A DNA stretch of 64,000 bases. Source: Mesocentrotus franciscanus. Its lineage: Eukaryota > Echinodermata > Echinoidea > Camarodonta > Strongylocentrotidae. The notes beneath the pieces are model-generated. The model was not told the origin of the DNA, searched no databases, and saw only the letters and a program-made list of their open reading frames with translations. Positions 59,952 to 64,000 of this stretch are shown here, one piece after another; positions within the stretch are counted from its first letter, which is position 1, and every line of letters starts with the position of its first letter. The stretch spans positions 31,362,459-31,426,458 of the forward strand of contig CP137667.1 of NCBI GenBank assembly GCA_037976565.1, in the 5' to 3' direction. The translations under genes and the position numbers were made by a program.

Positions 59952-62907
59952 ATGGCTGATATCAACGAAGACATTAATTTGTTTGATATTGACTCTTTTG
60001 AATTAACCCCATTTGAATTTGATAAAAGTTTATGTTCAAAATTCCCAAAAGCTTTTACGATTTCTCATATAAATATTAGGTCTTTAAATAAGAATATTGA
60101 TGCCTTAAGATTATTGTATGAAGAATGTATCAAATCAAAATTTCATTTAATTGGATTGTCTGAAGTCTGGAATGTATCTTGTGCAGATATCCTTGGGATA
60201 GATGGGTATACTTTGGAAGTGAACTGTAGGGACCCTGGTGTACGGGAGGAGGTGTTGGAGTCTATGTTCATTCTTCTTTGAAATATAAAATGTTGATGTA
60301 TGATATTGACTTTGCTGAATCACTATGGCTTGAGGTTCAGATTGGTGATTGTTCCGTTGTTGTAGGTGTCATTTATAGAAAACCAAACACTGATATTGTC
60401 CAGTTTCAGGGGAGTTTAATGTCTGTGTTAGAAAGGATTAAAGTTGATAAAAAGTTGTGTATTTTAATGGGTGATTTCAATATTGATTTGTATAATCCTA
60501 GCGTAAATGCTGAAATGTTTGTTACTTCCTTAGTGTGTTTGGGGATGCATCAATTGATTAAGACCCTTACGAGGGTAACACCCATGTCAGGTTCCTTAAT
60601 TGATCATTTTTACACAAATATGAATGCAGCTCGCATATGTGCTGGTACAATTGTAACTGACGTTTCAGATCATTTTCCTATATTTGCTATTTTTGAAGAT
60701 AGCTCAGTAAAAGTACAACCACAAGGAGAAGTACGATATAGAAGTTATAAATACTATGAGAAAGAACGGTTTTGCGATAGTCTACGCTTGGAATCCTGGG
60801 AAAATGTATATGAATGTACTGATGTTAATAAGGCATATGATATATTTGTACAATCATTCATAGGTATATGTGATCAATATGCTCCGATTGTTCATTGTCA
60901 CTCTTCCAGGAGGAAAAATGATAAACCATGGCTGACTAGAGCTATAAAGAAGTCAATTAAAAGAAACATAAATTGTATGGTAAAGTATTAAAATCAAACT
61001 ATAGTGAAGATAATTTGAAACATATAGGGCGTATAGAAATGTTTTAACTACAGTTTTGAGGAATGCAAAAAGGAAATATTACAGTGATTTATTTGAAATG
61101 TATAAAGGCGATACAGCGCAAACATGGAAGTCAATAAATAAGCTTTTGAAGAGTGGAAACAGTAAAGTAAAACTTCACATGTAGATAAGCTCTGTGTTGA
61201 TGATAATGGTAGTAAGAAAGTTGTAACCTCAGGGAAAGAAATATCAGAAGGCTTTAATGATTTTTTTGTTAACGTTGGGCCTAACCTTGCTAATTCTATT
61301 AATGGTAATGATGATGATGTTATTACATTTAAAGATTATCTTAGTGATGGAATAGTTGACTCTTTGTTTTGGGAACCAGTTACTCATTATGAGGTGAAGG
61401 ACTATTTACTAACTTTGAATGTAAAGAAAGCTTGCGGCTTTGATGGTATTCCAGCCCGATTACTGAAGGATGCTGCTGAAGTAATTGCAAAACCATTATC
61501 TTATATTTATAATCAGTCATTATTGAACGGTGTGTTTCCAGAGGCAATGAAAGTAGCCAAAGTTACACCGATTTTTAAAAGGGAGATAAAGATGTCCCAG
61601 GAAATTATAGACCTATTTCAGTTTTGCCTCTTTTGGCCAAAATATTTGAGAAATTAGTAAACAAGAGGCTACTTGATTATTTTGAAAGGAATGATGTCTT
61701 GTATAAGCACCAGTATGGTTTTCGTAAACATTATAGTACTAAGTTGTCCTTAATTAATTTGGTTAATGATGTGCTTAAATCACTGGATAAGGGCAGTGTA
61801 ACACTTGGTGTATTCCTAGATTTCCAGAAAGCTTTTGATACAATTGATCATGCAATATTGGCTGGTAAATTAGAACATTATGGAATAAGGGCTTGCCTCT
61901 TCAGTGGTTTAAAGATTATCTTTTAGTAGATTTCAGTTTGTGAATTATGATGGGCATAGCTCATTAAGGCAGATAATAACATGTGGCGTTCCTCAGGGTT
62001 CCGTGTTGGGACCTACACTGTTTTTGATGTATATAAACGATTTGCCTAACTCAACAAATTATTTTAATTTTAGACTTTTGCGGATGATTCTAATTTGTTT
62101 CATACATTTCCACCGAGACTGAATTTGATTGATATGGATATAGTGAATATGCATCTCGATAAGTTGACCATATGGTGTAAGGTGAATAAACTTACAGTGA
62201 ATCTCTTAAAGACTAATTATTTGTTAATACGAGGGAGTAGGCAATCAGTAGTAACTCAAGGTGTACTAAAAATAGCAGAGACTGAAATAGTCCGAGTTGA
62301 TGTTGCATCATTTGTAGGAATTTATATAGATCAACACTTGACGTGGAAACCTCATATCGAAAGGGTTAATAAGTGTATTAGGAAAAAGGTTGGTGTTTTA
62401 TATAGATTAAGACAGTTTGTGCCAAGGCGTGTTTTATTGTTACTGTACAAAACGTTAATTCAACCGCATATGACCTACGGAATTGAGGTATGGGGAAGTA
62501 ATTATGAAATAAACATGAAGTGTTTATTATTAAGCCAAAAGATGGCAATAAGAGTTATAACGTTTAGTCCAATTAGGACTCATTCACAACCGATATTTAG
62601 GGAGCTAAAATTATTGAATGTATATCAACTCCATAAACTATCTATATGTGTTTTTATGTATCAATTATTGAATGATAAATTGCCGCAGTCCCTAATTCAG
62701 TATTGCTGTTTCATAGGGCACAAATATGAGACTAGACAAAGAGAAAGTAAGAAGTTGAGTGTGCCTAAAGTAAGGACAACGCAGGGTAAATTTTCAATGT
62801 CATTCAGAGGCACATGCTTTTGGAATGATCTACCCCTATCTGTACGGGAGAAAGCATCCACGTCTTGCTTTCGTAGAACTCTAATATCACAAATGTTAAT
62901 AGAATAA
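59952..62907 (+). pseudogene. LINE ORF2 (endonuclease-reverse transcriptase), several frameshifts
   Basis: The APE endonuclease has SHINIRSLNKN, LIGLSEVWN, a GGGVGVYVHSS block lost to a frameshift near 60243, VIYRKPNTD, LMGDFNIDL, SLIDHFYTN and SDHFPIF (catalytic His/Asp kept). The region 60991-61364 needs further frame corrections and contains FNDFFVNVGPNLA. RT follows: KKACGFDGIPARLL, a frameshift near 61585, ISVLPLLAKIFEKL in the shifted frame, motif A FLDFQKAFDTIDH, a frameshift near 61900, CGVPQGSVLGP, a frameshift near 62065, FADDSN (both Asp kept), then an intact C-terminus (FVGIYIDQHLTWKPH, FWNDLPLSV, stop 62907). Each lesion is a small indel, so it died fairly recently. Confidence 0.92.
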
Positions 62908-63270
62908 TTGTTTTGAACTTTGGACCGAAGTTTCTTGCCTATTTGTAAATAGTATGTTATATAATTCTTTATCTTTTTATTTAGTGTAAAATACCAAAGC
63001 TTTGTATTTAATCACAGATCACATTTTAGCCTAGATGTAGAATAGTTTGTAGCTTAAGTGTGTATTCAATAGTTATTCATATTTATTCATTACGTTCTCA
63101 TTCATTGTTGTGATACTTTTGTGTGTTAGTGGTACCAGACACGATTAGCATTTAATGCTATTTTCTGGTCCCATTTATCCTTTCAATGTTAAACATTCAC
63201 ATTTGATTGTAATATTGATGTACTTTTTGTTTGGATAATAAAACTTCAAAAACTCAAACTCAAAAACTCA
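62908..63270 (+). mobile_element. 3' UTR and tail of the second LINE
   Basis: Ends with AATAAAACTTC at about 63237 and an AAAACTCAAACTC short repeat to about 63270. The simple-repeat tail resembles that of the LINE at 15.9-18.9 kb. Confidence 0.7.
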
Positions 63271-63349
63271 ATATTATTAAGAATGTGTATCATTGTGCAA
63301 TACAGTGTTCAAATACATTGGTCTGAAGAATATTATTCCCATCTTTTAA

Positions 63350-64000
63350 ATAAACTGTTGAATGAATATCGGCTATGAACTGGGTAAATAATGTAAATTG
63401 GAAATTATTAAGTTACTTTGCTCCAATGTACCCCAATGCATTACTTTTTAACCCATTATGACAAATTTGACAATTATTTTAGCATAAGTTTGTATTTTTC
63501 ACAATTCAATATTCATACTTTCTATTGGAGCTCTTGGTGCATTTACAGGGGCTTTATTTTTTATTTATTAGAAATTACAATTTGTGCAATATACAACATG
63601 TTGAGTTGAACTGTGGAAATTATTCAGTCACTTTCCTCCAATGCATTATTTTTTATTACGTTGTGACAAATTAGCCAATTATTTTAGCATAAGTTCGTAT
63701 TCTCCACAACTCAATATTCATACTTTCTATTGGAGCTCTTGGTGCATTTACAGGGGCTTTATTTTAATGTATTGGAAGTTACAATTTGTGCAATATACAA
63801 CACGTTGAGTTAAACTGAGTAAAGAATGTAAACTGTGGGAATTATTCAGTCACTTTCCTCCAATGCATTATTTTTTATTACGTTGTGACAAATTAGCCAA
63901 TTATTTTAGCATAAGTTCGTATTCTCCACAATTCAATATTCATACTTTCTATTGGAGCTCTTGGTGCATTTACAGGGGCTTTATTTTAATGTATTGGAAG
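63350..64000 (+). repeat. Tandem repeat of 205-222 bp, at least three units, open at the window end
   Basis: TTGGAGCTCTTGGTGCATTT occurs at 63525, 63730 and 63952. The array starts with GTTGAATGAATAT near 63358, which resembles the last codons and start of the 3' UTR of the first LINE (58436-58457). Not coding; the 63-codon frame at 63418 is a shadow. Confidence 0.85.

Overview
The window looks like a repeat-dense, AT-rich piece of a metazoan genome, most likely an echinoderm or a close deuterostome relative. There are no operons. tRNA-derived SINEs, CR1/L2-like LINEs and many inverted-repeat DNA transposons are present. The one host gene I can reconstruct has spliced leucine-rich-repeat exons of the kind seen in the expanded NLR families of sea urchins and their relatives. 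The echinoderm assignment is inference from that LRR style; no sequence here names the species. A 500-bp run of N (3276-3775) marks an assembly gap.

The host gene lies on the minus strand at 51144-36966 and is 5'-incomplete. Three exons of exactly 168 bp (50977-51144, 42128-42295, 40939-41106) each encode 56 residues, two 28-residue LRRs, with phase-0 boundaries. They are followed by a 98-bp exon (40421-40518) and a terminal exon (36966-37008) whose reading frame joins cleanly and ends in a stop. The LRR exons sit in a tandemly repeated exon-plus-intron cassette of about 1.19 kb. Each intron carries the same SINE. In the second cassette this SINE is interrupted by a near-complete hAT transposon (42799-48209, 8-bp target duplication), and a further 2.2 kb of repeats lies downstream.

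The rest is mobile and satellite DNA. 1350-3035: an inverted-repeat mosaic holding a foldback element with 8-bp target duplications. 4003-4215: SINE. 4505-5782 and 6118-7423: foldback elements with other elements nested inside. 9025-9225: a small MITE. 10260-11910: divergent tandem array. 12790-14950: homogeneous 165-bp array. 15480-15880: 163-bp repeat. 15891-18900: LINE split by a DNA transposon. 19970-21105: hAT remnant. 23475-23830: TTAA-flanked MITE. 25493-27957: a four-level nest of DNA elements. 31730-32900: duplicated TGACGTCA-rich segment. 32960-33741 and 52678-53447: two copies of a long-TIR element. 33826-34949: two SINEs. 37516-37946: 207-bp duplication. 39385-39690: SINE with an L2-like tail. 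48565-50812: repeat cluster. 51967-52495: L2/CR1-like LINE 3' end. 53975-54663: hAT-related MITE. 55426-58460 and 58994-63270: two long, decayed LINEs. 63350-64000: a tandem repeat running off the end.

No element reads as fully intact. The hAT at 42799 comes closest, with a single visible frameshift. Most boundaries were established by comparing copies within the window, which also gives a relative insertion order in several places.
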